A stretch of DNA of 64,000 nucleotides, from positions 34,822,805 to 34,886,804 of the forward strand of contig CM060961.1 in NCBI GenBank assembly GCA_030765045.1, read 5' to 3'. Within the stretch, counting starts at the first letter, position 1. Each line of letters begins with the position of its first letter. This DNA is from Tenodera sinensis (taxonomy: Eukaryota > Arthropoda > Insecta > Mantodea > Mantidae). Made by a program: the position numbers and the translations under genes. This document shows positions 9,050 through 18,420 of the stretch, in pieces. The notes beneath the pieces were generated by a model. The model was not told where the DNA came from. It did not search any database and saw only the letters and a program-made list of their open reading frames with translations.

Positions 9050-10998
9050 TAATCTGTTAAATTTAAGGCCTTCCTCCTTGCGATTGAAGTTGTTTTTATG
9101 CTTTTGTATTTCGATGGCTTCATGGAATAAACAAGAATAGTAGTGGGACGTTGAAGCTAGAATATCTGTGTTTTTGTATTAGATGATGTGTTCTATGGCA
9201 TGGTTTGCAATTGCTGAATTTTCAGTCTAATCCAAACGGCATCTTCCTTTGTGTTCGTCAATGCAAGTGTTTATGCTTTGCTTTGTGGTCCCAATGTACA
9301 CTTTGCCACATCAACATGGTATTCTATACACTCCTGCTGTAGATAGAGGATCCCTGGGGTCTTTGGCTGATTGGAGTATATTACAGATCTGTTTTGTGGG
9401 TTTGAAAATGGTGTCAATGTTATGGCATTTGAGTAGTTTCCCAATGCGGTCTGTCACTAATCTAATGTATGGCAGAAAATCTTACTATTGTTATTGGATA
9501 TTCGTGTGGTGGTGGGACCTCTCTTAGGGTGTAATGCTCTGTTGATTTCACGTTTAGTATAGCCATTTAATTGTAGTGCTTTATCTAGGTATTCAAATTC
9601 TTGGTTTAGATATTGTAGTTCACAAATGCGTGTAGCTTGGTCTGACAAAGTTGTGATCATAGCGCATTTTTGTTTTGGATGGTGATTAGAGTTCTTGTGA
9701 AGGTAGCGGCCGTATGGGTTGGTTTTTGATATATTGTGTGGCCTAATGTGTCATCCTCTTTCCTGTTAACCATGACATCCAAAAAAGGTAATTTTCCATC
9801 CTGTTCTTTTTCCATTGTGAACTGAATTTGTTGATTAATATTGTTAAATGATTCAGGAATTCTGTCAGAGCTGATTCTCCATGGCTCCAAATGACGAAAG
9901 TGTCGTCCACATAACACCACCAGCATGAAGGTTTAAGAGGTGCTAAATCCAAGGCGGTAGCCTCAAAGAATTCCATATAGTAATTTGCAATAACTGGGCT
10001 GAGAGGACTTCCCATTGCAACACCGTCTGTCTGTTCATAGAATTCATGATTCCACTGGAAGTACGTAGTGGTAAGAACGTGGTGGAAGAGTGCAGCAATG
10101 TCCTCTGGAAAAATATGTTTGATTTGTGTTATGGTTTCACTGACTGGGACAATGGTGAAAAGAGATATGATGTCAAAACTGATGAGTAGGTCGTTGGGTA
10201 GTAGGCTGATGGTTTTGAGTTTTTGAATGAAGTGGGCGGAGTCTTTGATGCATGTGTTGGTATTGCCGATGTGAGATTGTAATATATTTGTAAGGTATTT
10301 CACAATGGTGTAAGTTGGTGAACCGATAGCACTTACAATTGGCCTTAGTGGTGTGCCAGATCTTCGGGAGTCCATAAAGTCTGGGAGGTATGGCTTCACT
10401 TGTTTTTACTTTCCATTGTTCACTGGGTAGAATCGATGATGACTTAATTAGTTGGTTGGTTTTTCGAAGAATCTGTGTCGTTGGGTCCTTGGAAAGCTTT
10501 CTGTAGGTGGCCGGATCCAGGATCTCAGACACCTTATGTTCATAATCACATTTGTTCATCACTACATAGTGTTTCCTTTGTCCGCTGCCAGAACTATAAT
10601 CTCCTTGTTTGTGTTCAAACTTCTGAGAGCTTTCAGTTCTTGAAAAGAGAGATTGCTCTTAAGTGGCTTGGCTCGTTGAAGAATTCTCGAAGATTCGAGA
10701 CGTATTTCATCTGCTGTTGTTGATGGTAGTTCATGAATACTGGCTTCAATGCAGGAGATGATCTCTTCTATAGGTAGTACATGAGGTGTGATCATGTAGT
10801 TTCCACCTTTAGAGAACACGGAACATTCTGTGGGTGATAGTTGACAGTCTGACAAATTGACTACCGTGCGGCTTGTCTGTGTGGAGGTTGGAGCTTCGTT
10901 TTCATTGAAAGAGTGCCAATACTGCTTTTCTGCGCTGGTGTTAAGGCAGTGAGCAAAGTTCTTTTTGTGTCTTTCCGTAGTCCTGTTGCTGTGATTTT
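9050..10998 (-). pseudogene. Penelope-like reverse transcriptase / GIY-YIG protein
   Basis: Family landmarks appear in order on the minus strand. VVNLSD and LKALRSLNTNKEIIVLAADKGN lie at about 10860-10565; LYGLPKI at about 10380; PLRPIVSAIGSPTY, LLISFDIISLFT and GVAMGSPLSPVIANYYME in the RT palm. The catalytic box CYVDDTFVIW lies near 9900, then LPFLDVMV and IYQKPTHT, the linker ATRICELQYL…GYTKREINRAL, and GRHF-region text. The nuclease reads CGKVYIGTTKQSINTCIDEH near 9310-9250, the GIY-YIG core. At least four frameshifts (near 10562, 10370, 9850 and 9660) and several stops, one just before the nuclease Cys, show it is dead. In an intact relative the protein would prime and copy the element's RNA. 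Confidence 0.85.
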
Positions 10999-11020
10999 TT
11001 TCCTTTCATGCCTCAACAGC

Positions 11021-12010
11021 ACACCGTAAACTGTTTAGCCATCAGGACATGTCATGCTTGCACTATCATTTGAGCCCATATATTGAATTCCACTATGAGT
11101 GACACATTTTTTCATAAAAAAGGGGTAAAATGCATGTATCTACATTAAATTGAAACCTGTCAGCATCGAACTGCCATCTTACCGCTTGCTTTAGTTCAGC
11201 CCTGCCCATTCTTTACTATAGTTTTTCTTGAATTCAGAATATACATTTTACCAGGATTCGATCGTACGACCCTTGGCTCGATAGATTAGCTACTCTTATA
11301 TTGACTTAGGCTGCACATCGATAAATCCTGGTGTCAAAGCATTGGCGTTATTATCCAGATAGAACTAAACAAAGAAAAACACAAGATGAAAACCTAAATG
11401 AGCAAACAATATTTTCACAAAATAATTTTATCACACCTGTACTTTGATTTCATATTTGAAACTGAATTTGGTACAGTTACAGATACCTAACTTTTTATCA
11501 AAGAGCCTACCTTCCATAGTTACAACATAAGTTGAGGAAAGTCTAAATGAGCAAGAATATTTTTACAAATTAATTTTTTAAACACACTTGTATTTTGATT
11601 TCATACTTGAAACTTAAGGAACATATTCTTAAAACTATACCTAACGTTACCAACAAGTAAAAGAAAAACTGATTTTTTTTTTACCATTCTCATCTACATC
11701 CCCCCTGGCAAATTACAAACTCATTTTCAGTCCCTAGCATAATTCACTTTCTTTGAAACACAAGCTTCTGATATTACAGTATTTTTAAATGTTAATTTTT
11801 TTCTGAAATGAATGCAAGAAATGTAACTACAAAGGTTGACTCATTTCCAACATATTGTAGGTCGGCAGCCTCACTATCACTTCAACAATCAGTATATTTA
11901 AATAAAGCCAACATTGCGTGGATTAACATTTAGAAATGTATTTGATGCTAGGTGTTATTTTAGTTGTACTGAATTGAGTTAGGATACTGAATAAAAGTCT
12001 ACAAAATAGC
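11021..12010. other. Intergenic, no gene seen
   Basis: AT-rich with no usable open frame. Two stretches near 11390 and 11550 share the words 'AAATGAGCAA…ATTTTTACAAA', suggesting a small old duplication. Confidence 0.5.
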
Positions 12011-12014
12011 ACAC

Positions 12015-12860
12015 GAAACATGACAAATGTACAGGTAAAGCTTAAGATTCTAGATTAAGTGGACCATGGTACAAAGAAAAGAGCAGTTGCAGAGCAGTTT
12101 GGAATTCCCCTATCCATTTTATCTATAATATTTAAGAATCAAGAAAAAAATAATTAATGCTGCTGCATCAGGTGCTGGAAATTAATCTAAATGATTTCAT
12201 AGCTCTAAGTGTGAAGATATTGAGATGTTACGGCTAGAATGGTCCAATCATATGCATGCATCTAACATAGCTTTAAGTGGCCCTATGATTTAGTTAAAAA
12301 ACAAATGAGACTGCCAAAAATACAGGCATCAAACACTTCAGTTGTTCTACTGGTTGGCTGTATTGATTCCAAAAGAGACATTCAACTTCATTTGTACAAT
12401 TTGTGGTGAAGAAAGTGCAAACAGCTGGTTGCATGAACTCCACCAAGTGAGGGAAGAAGTATGCCTTGTGTGATGTGTTCAATATGGATGAAACTGGTTT
12501 TTCCTACAATCTTTTTCCAAATCCACCATGGGAATTAAAGGTGACAAGTGTCACTGTGAAGCACACAGTAAATGTGTAACTATTGCTCTTCTATGTAATG
12601 CAGATGGCAGTGAGAAGTTTTGTTCTTGGGTTATCGTTAAGTCCAAGAAACCATGTTGTTTTAAAAACATAAATATGGACACTTTACCTTGCATCTCCTG
12701 TTATAAACCAAAATGTTGAGTTCTGTCTTGATTCTACTGCCAGTCATTCTGGCTACCATTACCACATGATTGTGAACCATCCTTTACAAGGAATTTGTAG
12801 CCAGATTTCCATGAGAGTTGTAGAATGAACTTGCTTTATACATAACCAGTTCTAAGTAAT
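12015..12860 (+). pseudogene. pogo/Tigger-type transposase relic
   Basis: Plus-strand fragments follow the order of a pogo-family transposase. An N-terminal helix-turn-helix reads KRAVAEQFGIPLSILSIIFK. The CENP-B-like DNA-binding half reads GIKHFSCSTGWLYRFQKRH. The start of the DDE domain reads FNMDETGFSYNLFPNPPWEL, whose Asp is the first catalytic residue. CVTIALLCNADGSEKF and KSKKPCCFKN follow (the latter within 12528-12719). Stops and frameshifts interrupt it several times, and the rest of the catalytic domain is not recognisable. It once cut and pasted DNA at TA sites; this copy cannot. Confidence 0.75.
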
Positions 12861-13248
12861 TTGTAGTTATACGTAAAGTTCCACAGGTTCCGGCAAACTT
12901 AGTTTAGAAACATGTTAATAGAACCTGATTTATACGTAATCTACTGTTATACATATTAAATTTAAGTGAAATGCAACTGAGTTATACGTAATTATAATGA
13001 GCATATGGCATATGCCATCTTAAAAGAAACTAGAGGCATATTTTTCTTATCTCTGTTGATAAAGACACAAGCTGAACAGGCACCTTTCAGCTACAGAAAC
13101 AAAAGACAAAGACATTTGCTGGTAGAGCTGGTGACTTTTGGTACGACAATGTCATGGCAACAAATAAGTAAAAATAAAAATCTTCAACATCTGATTTTTA
13201 CTGTTGAACAGCGGTTTTGTGTTTTAATTCTCAATTGCTTTTAGTCAG

Positions 13249-13482
13249 CCATGGAGACCAGAAAAATGAAATGTTATACACTAAGTCAGAAAATGAAATT
13301 CATACAAGAGGTGGAACTTAATCCACACAAAACCAAAACCGAAATTGTTTCAGACTTAGGAATTCTTATACCATGCTATGTATTGTCATCAGTAACAAAA
13401 TGAAGTGTATGCACTTGATGCAAGAAAAGTGAAACAAGACAAATTAACTGATTTTTTTATAGCAGGACCAAGTTCAATATAA
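13249..13482 (+). pseudogene. Internally deleted pogo/Tigger-type transposase
   Basis: The start resembles the CENP-B/pogo N-terminal helix-turn-helix: KMKCYTLSQKMKFIQEVELN, then HKTKTEIVSDLGI. After only about 30 codons the sequence jumps to a C-terminal signature, ALDARKVKQDKLTDFF, followed by a stop at about 13480. In related transposases these blocks lie about 400 residues apart, so nearly the whole catalytic domain was removed. Whether it belongs with the relic at 12.0-12.9 kb is unclear; each carries its own N-terminus, so two insertions are likely. Confidence 0.6.
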
Positions 13483-13945
13483 TGCTTCCTTGGTACATAT
13501 CTTTGTAAAATTTTACACATGTAGGTCTACTGTATTGCTTTTTCTTTAAACAAAATATGATGCAGTATCAAACATTACAGTGTCCCAACTTAATCATGTG
13601 AATGAGAATGTCTTCTCCCAATATAATACATGTTTAGCTAAGGGTGGATGACATTTTCACCATCTTCTATAAGGTGCATGCTTTATGCACAGAGTTTATG
13701 TAGGAGCAAAGCGGACTGTGGCACATCCCATCATGCACAGGCGAAATGACATGTGCCTGTTAGGTTTAAAATGAAGAAGCCAGTATATTTGGGGGATTTA
13801 TTAGTGAAAAACATTTTATTAATGCAACTTAAGCTTTATAATTATTTATTTACTTAAGTACTGCACATGTAGCCATATTGAAGAATGAAAAGCAGTCAAA
13901 TTTTCCATTCTGCATCACTCAAATTGATGTAGTCAGCACTCTTTT
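13483..13945. other. Intergenic, no gene seen
   Basis: No coding signal; it may hold the 3' end of the preceding transposon. Confidence 0.5.
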
Positions 13946-14797
13946 TACTTTCTCTACTGGTAAGTAGGGGAAGTATTGTATTCCACCCAAAAATTCAATG
14001 TCGAGATTTCATCGGAAATATATGTTTTGAGACCCCTGAATCCAGAAAAAGCATTTTTAGAAAAAGGTCCGTGTGTCTGTGTATCAGTCTGTGTGTCAGT
14101 CTGTGGACAGCATAACTCAAAAACGAAAAGTCGGTTAAAAACCAAAGTTGGTATTTAAGTTTAATGTCTTTCAAGGATGCAACACGAAGATTTTGAAGAA
14201 AATAGCCCCACCCTAAACTACCCTTTACACAGAACATTTTTCGACAATTTTAGTTTTCTTGAAAATAGCTCTAATGATTTTGATTAAAATGCCATAGGTT
14301 TGAGTTATTTTTATGACAAATGAAATGTATATCTTGAATTTTCTGGCTATAGCCCATGAAGTCCTATTTACTCTGGATGACTTTTGCATAACTGGTAAAC
14401 CTTAAGAGATAGAGCAAATCTTACTGTAGAAAAACTGTAGATCTTACTAGAACACAATTTGTGTCCAAATAAATTTGTTAATTTGGGGGATTTGCTTGTT
14501 ATTTGTGTCAGTTTTGGAAAACTTAAAATTTTCTCCGAAATGGAGCATCATTGTTCATTTTTTATATGTTAAGTGTGCAAAGAGAACGGAATCTCAAAGC
14601 TTTAAAAGATTTGACTATCGCATAAAGTCTACTGCACAAAGTCTCATATTCCCCTTGCACCTACAAGGAAATAACCAATAAGATAAGTTGTACAAATGTT
14701 TATCTCAACTAACATGAACATATAGGAATAAGGGTTTGTAAGAATGGTTAGTACAAGAGTAGAGAAAGTCATGCGAGTGCAACATATCAGATTTTTT
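13946..14797 (+). repeat. Interspersed repeat family A, copy 1
   Basis: Best copy of an 850-bp family seen about nine times in the window. It begins ACTTTCTCTACTGGTAAG and ends AGTAGAGAAAGTCATG, then CATATCAGATTTTTT. The 12-mer ACTTTCTCTACT (13947-13958) is present inverted at 14758-14769, so the unit has terminal or subterminal inverted repeats. A TCTGTGTGTCAGTCTG-rich short tandem tract lies about 140 bp in. No coding capacity is visible. A non-autonomous DNA transposon is my best guess. Confidence 0.8.
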
Positions 14798-15379
14798 GTC
14801 ACTAAATTACACTAAATATATAATTATACACATTGTTCCTAAATTACACTGACTATTTACGTACACCAAACACTAAGTCATTAGCTTAACTATGCCTAGC
14901 ATAAGCTTTAACTGTTGTTGTTGTTGTTAGCTAATGCTGGATTTCTGACAATGAAGTCATTAATTCTCTTGCTCTTCGATTTTTTTCACTGGTGGATGGG
15001 GCACTAGAAGTGGCCTTGATATTTGAAGGTGGTCTCAATCCATTTCCTCTTGCAGATCACATAGAGGACAGAGTGGTGAAGAATATATCCCAATTCTATA
15101 AGCTTTAACTAAACCTAACCATTATGTGGTCTATAGCGATATTGTAGTTCTGTATGTATTTTACGAGTTCCAAGGAGTTCTCAGTTCTTAAACTTTCAAA
15201 CTTTGTATAAGATTTTAGCTTGTTTGCTAGCTATTTAGTGATGTGGTAAAGTGGGTGAATTAATGCTGTTGATAATAGGATGCATTGTCCTATTTGTGTA
15301 CTCTTGGTAGGCAGTATAATCATGGCAGTATGGGATTAGAGGGTTTTAGGTTAAATTTTTCTGTTGCTGATAATGTTTT
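14798..15379. other. Intergenic, no gene seen
   Basis: Contains a short GTT run near 14912-14928. No gene. Confidence 0.5.
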
Positions 15380-15626
15380 TGTAGCTTGTAAAGCTTTATT
15401 GGTTGATGTGGTATATGTGGTTAGGATTTTTCAGGATTTCTTCATATTCTACACTATCTAGCATAAGGTTAACTCTACAGTTGTGCTCTTCTTTATCCAA
15501 AATAACCAGGGAATTGCCTTTGTCTGCTTTTAGATACACCATTGGTTTCCTGTTTAGGTTTTCGATTGTTTTTTTGTTGTCCTGAAAAGGGTCTGCTGAA
15601 TTATTCTTGGTGTCAACATGCCACAA
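15380..15626 (-). pseudogene. Penelope-like element N-terminal fragment
   Basis: The minus-strand peptide contains NRKPMVYLKADKGNSLVILD followed by KEEHNCRVNLMLDSVEYEEI. The KADKGN…VILDK block lies just before the RT core in Penelope-like proteins. Its wording differs from the ADKGN block of the element at 10.6 kb, so this is another lineage. RT motifs and nuclease are missing, so it is a short truncated relic. Confidence 0.65.
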
Positions 15627-15949
15627 GTACTTATAAACGTGAGCATTAAGGTTTCTCTGTATGACTCAGGTAAACTGATAGATCTATCTTGTTAATCAGA
15701 GGAGTCATTTCTAAGAGTTTTATTATTTGCAACAATATCTTCATGAAGTTATAAACTTGTACTGTAATAAATTCTACTCTACTGTGCAACCATGATTGTA
15801 AACCAATACATTTTGAGAGAAAGTATGGCCAGTACTTTTTAAAAATGAGCAATTGCTAATCACTACCAGGTGACAGCACACAACTTTTGTGCAGGTGTAT
15901 AGGGATTTTTTTCAAAGTTTTGGCACAGATATAAACATCAGCATTGGAA

Positions 15950-16315
15950 GGGGAACAAGGGATCTGCTGCCCCCCTTGGAAATTAATACATTTAAGTGCA
16001 GTCAATTACTGATTATTAGACTGTTGTTTTAATTTTATGCAAATAATTTTTTCCTCAAGATAGTTGAACAAGAGAGGTACTCAATTGTCTCATAGTGCCT
16101 GTGTTACAAATGAACTTCCCAGTGATGGTATTCACATTTTTAATGTAAATAAGGAATGTATTATTTTCAATTAGTAGCTATATACTTTTACTAATTATTG
16201 CCATTAACAATAGTTCCATTCCGACAGTTATAAATGTTTAATTTATTGTTGTCAACAGTGGTTCCATGCTGCAACGATAGTTATGTTTTTTATTTGTGTA
16301 CAAATTCTTATAGTT
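15950..16315 (+). repeat. Interspersed repeat (related to 36.97-37.49 kb)
   Basis: The words CTGTGTTACAAATGA, GGTATTCACATTTTTAATG and GTCAACAGTGGTTCCATG recur in the same order at 37270-37460, with scattered differences. An old dispersed repeat of about 350 bp with no coding potential. Confidence 0.65.
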
Positions 16316-16319
16316 AAAG

Positions 16320-16740
16320 TCCATGAGAATTCGCATCGACAGAAATATAATTATAACGGGAGAGCAAAAGCCTTCTGAACAGGCTAGTGTTTTGCCTGTC
16401 CAGGTTCTTGGTATTCATTGCCACTGCCGCTATCATAGGAAGGCGTGGATGAAACCATACAATATTTTTAAAACTATTTTTAAAGGCCTTACGTACCAAC
16501 TTCATGAAAGGAGATGTTGAAACTGGCCACCATTGTTGTCCATACATTTTTGGCACCTGTTTAGGAAACTATCCATCATTTGCTGTAGTTCACATTGAGA
16601 AATGGTGGCAATTTCCCCTGTGGATATTTGTTTTTAATTTTTGCAGTGTGTGTATGAGTTTGCCTTGTGCACTTTATGTTTTAAGTTACCCCAGAGATAT
16701 AAATCCCTTATTGGAGCTCTGAGAAACGTTTCTCTGCTAA
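16320..16740 (-). pseudogene. Mariner-like transposase C-terminal relic, minus copy
   Basis: Minus-strand reading gives DLYLWGNLKHKVHKANSYTH, then IATISQCELQQMMDSFLNRC and GGQFQHLLS before a stop. This matches the C-terminal end of insect Tc1/mariner-superfamily transposases, where the block normally reads …SPDLTPCDFFLWGYLKDKVY… with GGHFEHL near the C-terminus. The catalytic core is absent. A related copy lies on the plus strand at 16.88-17.51 kb, so the pair is head to head. Confidence 0.65.
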
Positions 16741-16879
16741 TGGCACACCATACACCAATTTTTTCATTAACAATATTAGGTTCTGAGTTATAGAGCCAAT
16801 TTTATTTGAGTCAATGGTTGATGCCCGTACATACATAAATACAATTTTGCCCCCCCTCCCATTTTTTTTCTTTTTTTGT

Positions 16880-17510
16880 TGAGAATTAACAGACAGGGAT
16901 CATGATTTTAACTTATTCCATTAAGGCTCATTTGGCCAATATTTTGATGAGAACAATTGAAAGTGTGTTTCAGTACAGAATTATTAGTAGAGATTTGTGA
17001 TACCCTGACCTTACCCCTTGCGATTTCTATCTCTGGGGTAACTTAAAACATAAAGTGTACAAGACAAATGCACACACCCTGGAAGAATTAAAACAAAGTA
17101 TACACCAGGAAATTCCCAACGTTTCTCAACGTGAACTATAGCAAATGATGGATATATCTTCCTTTCATAGAAGTTTGAAAACAATATTGTTGTAATTAAT
17201 TTAATTTAAAAAGTGAGTTAATTAATAATACTGAACAACACTTACACTTTTGTAAGTGTTGTTCAGTGTTATTAATTAACTCACCTTTTAAATTTAAATG
17301 ATGGATAGTTTCATAAACAGGTTCCAAAAATATATGGACAACCACGGAGGTCAGTTTCAGTATCTCCTTTCATAAAGTTGGTAAGTGAAGCCTTTAAAAG
17401 TAGTTTTAAAAATGTTGTATGGTTTCATCTGCATGCTTTCCTATGATAGTGGCAGATGGCAATGAGCACCAGGAAAGTGGACAGGCAAAACACTGTTTTG
17501 CTCGGCCTGT
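16880..17510 (+). pseudogene. Mariner-like transposase C-terminal relic, plus copy
   Basis: The plus strand reads YPDLTPCDFYLWGNLKHKVY, then NAHTLEELKQSIHQEIPNVS and QREL up to 17140. After a palindromic insert it resumes as MDSFINRFQKYMDNHGGQFQ, followed by YLLS and a stop. PDLTP…LWG…K..VY is a hallmark of this transposase group; the Asp belongs to the catalytic triad region. Upstream homology fades before 16900. A stop precedes the Tyr of YPDLTP. Removing the insert restores continuity with the minus copy, so the break is a later event. Confidence 0.7.
17143..17307. repeat. Palindromic insert flanked by 12-bp direct repeats
   Basis: AAATGATGGATA occurs at 17143-17154 and 17296-17307. Between them is a near-perfect inverted repeat: arms 17201-17246 and 17251-17298 around a 4-base centre CTTT, with about three mismatches. 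The arm contains GAACAACACTTACA. It interrupts the plus-strand transposase relic. Confidence 0.85.
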
Positions 17511-17514
17511 ATAA

Positions 17515-17690
17515 TCAAATCAATTTTTATTTAGCACAAATTAATATGGTTATCCACAACAAATACTATAACTACAATTATGACAACAGATAATGAATTC
17601 ATATTGTTTGATTGTAGGGTTCCAACATGTGATTCCCCTCGAAAAGAAATATGTTGATGCCCATGGTTATAAATGGAGTACATGTTGGCT
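17515..17690 (+). repeat. Interspersed repeat (related to 37.05-37.20 and 47.94-48.06 kb)
   Basis: Shares AAATTAATATGGTTATC, ATAATGAATTCATATTG-like words and TTCCAACATGTG with 37060-37160, and ends TGATGCCCATGG, as in the MITE-like end CGACGCTCATGG at 37194. Confidence 0.6.
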
Positions 17691-17768
17691 ACTATGGGAG
17701 AAGCAATAGGACTATACAGAGCATTCTGTTATTTTAGTCTGCTTGTCCATGTGCATTGGACTTTTGGC

Positions 17769-17866
17769 AAGTATCTCAATTAACATGAAATAGATAAAAG
17801 AATAAGTATAAAGAGTTTGTACAAGAGTGGAGAGAGTCATGTGTATGCAACACATCAGACCTTTTT
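17769..17866 (+). repeat. Family A, 3' tail only (copy 2)
   Basis: Matches the last 100 bp of copy 1: ATCTCAATTAACATGAA, AGTTTGTACAAGAGTGG and the terminal CAACACATCAGA. Confidence 0.7.
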
Positions 17867-18041
17867 TGTTGTTATCTACTTCTTGGCACAAGAAAATAAA
17901 TCTTTAAATACAGCCCAAAGTGATTTGACAAACTTCAGTTCTGTTAATATGATTATAATGTTCACTGTAACACTCTTAGAAGTGTATGAAAAACTCACAC
18001 AGTTGCTGGAATACTCTGAGTTTATTGCAATATAATTCATT

Positions 18042-18420
18042 AACATCAATTTAAATAATAAAAATAATAATAATAAAAATAATATAAATAATAATAACGA
18101 TAACGGTAACGGTAACGAGAACGAGAACGAGAACGAGAACGAGAACGAGAACGAGAACGAGAACGAGAACGAGAACGAGAACGAGAACGAGAACGAGAAC
18201 GAGAACGAGAACGAGAGCGAGAGCGAGAGCGAGAGCGAGAGCGAGAGCGGGAGCCGGAGCCGGAGCGGGAGCGGGAGCGGGAACGGGAAGGGGAACGGGA
18301 AGGGGAACGGGAACGGGAAGGGGAACGGTAACGAGAAGGAGAAGGAGAACGGTAACGAGAAGAAGGAGAACGGTAACGAGAAGAAGGAGAACGGTAACGA
18401 GAAGGAGAAGCAGAACGGTG
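18042..18420 (+). repeat. Graded left edge of hexamer array
   Basis: An AAT-rich run (AATAATAAAAATAATAA) passes through GATAAC, GGTAAC and a pure (GAGAAC)n stretch of about 19 units at 18114-18215, then GAGAGC, GGGAGC, GGAGCC and GGGAAC/GGGAAG variants. Only after that does the mixed GGTGAC/GAGAAC body begin. Each step differs from the next by one or two bases. Confidence 0.85.

Larger units (their letters stand above)
8700..11020 (-). mobile_element. Penelope-like element (decayed)
   Basis: The minus strand carries the full domain order of an endonuclease-bearing Penelope-like element: an N-terminal ADKGN region, RT, linker and GIY-YIG nuclease. A 3' non-coding end with the words CGGCCGTGAAAGCC and a hammerhead-like motif follows. 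The copy is about 2.3 kb and close to full length, but frameshifts and stops make it inactive. No flanking duplication was found. Confidence 0.85.
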
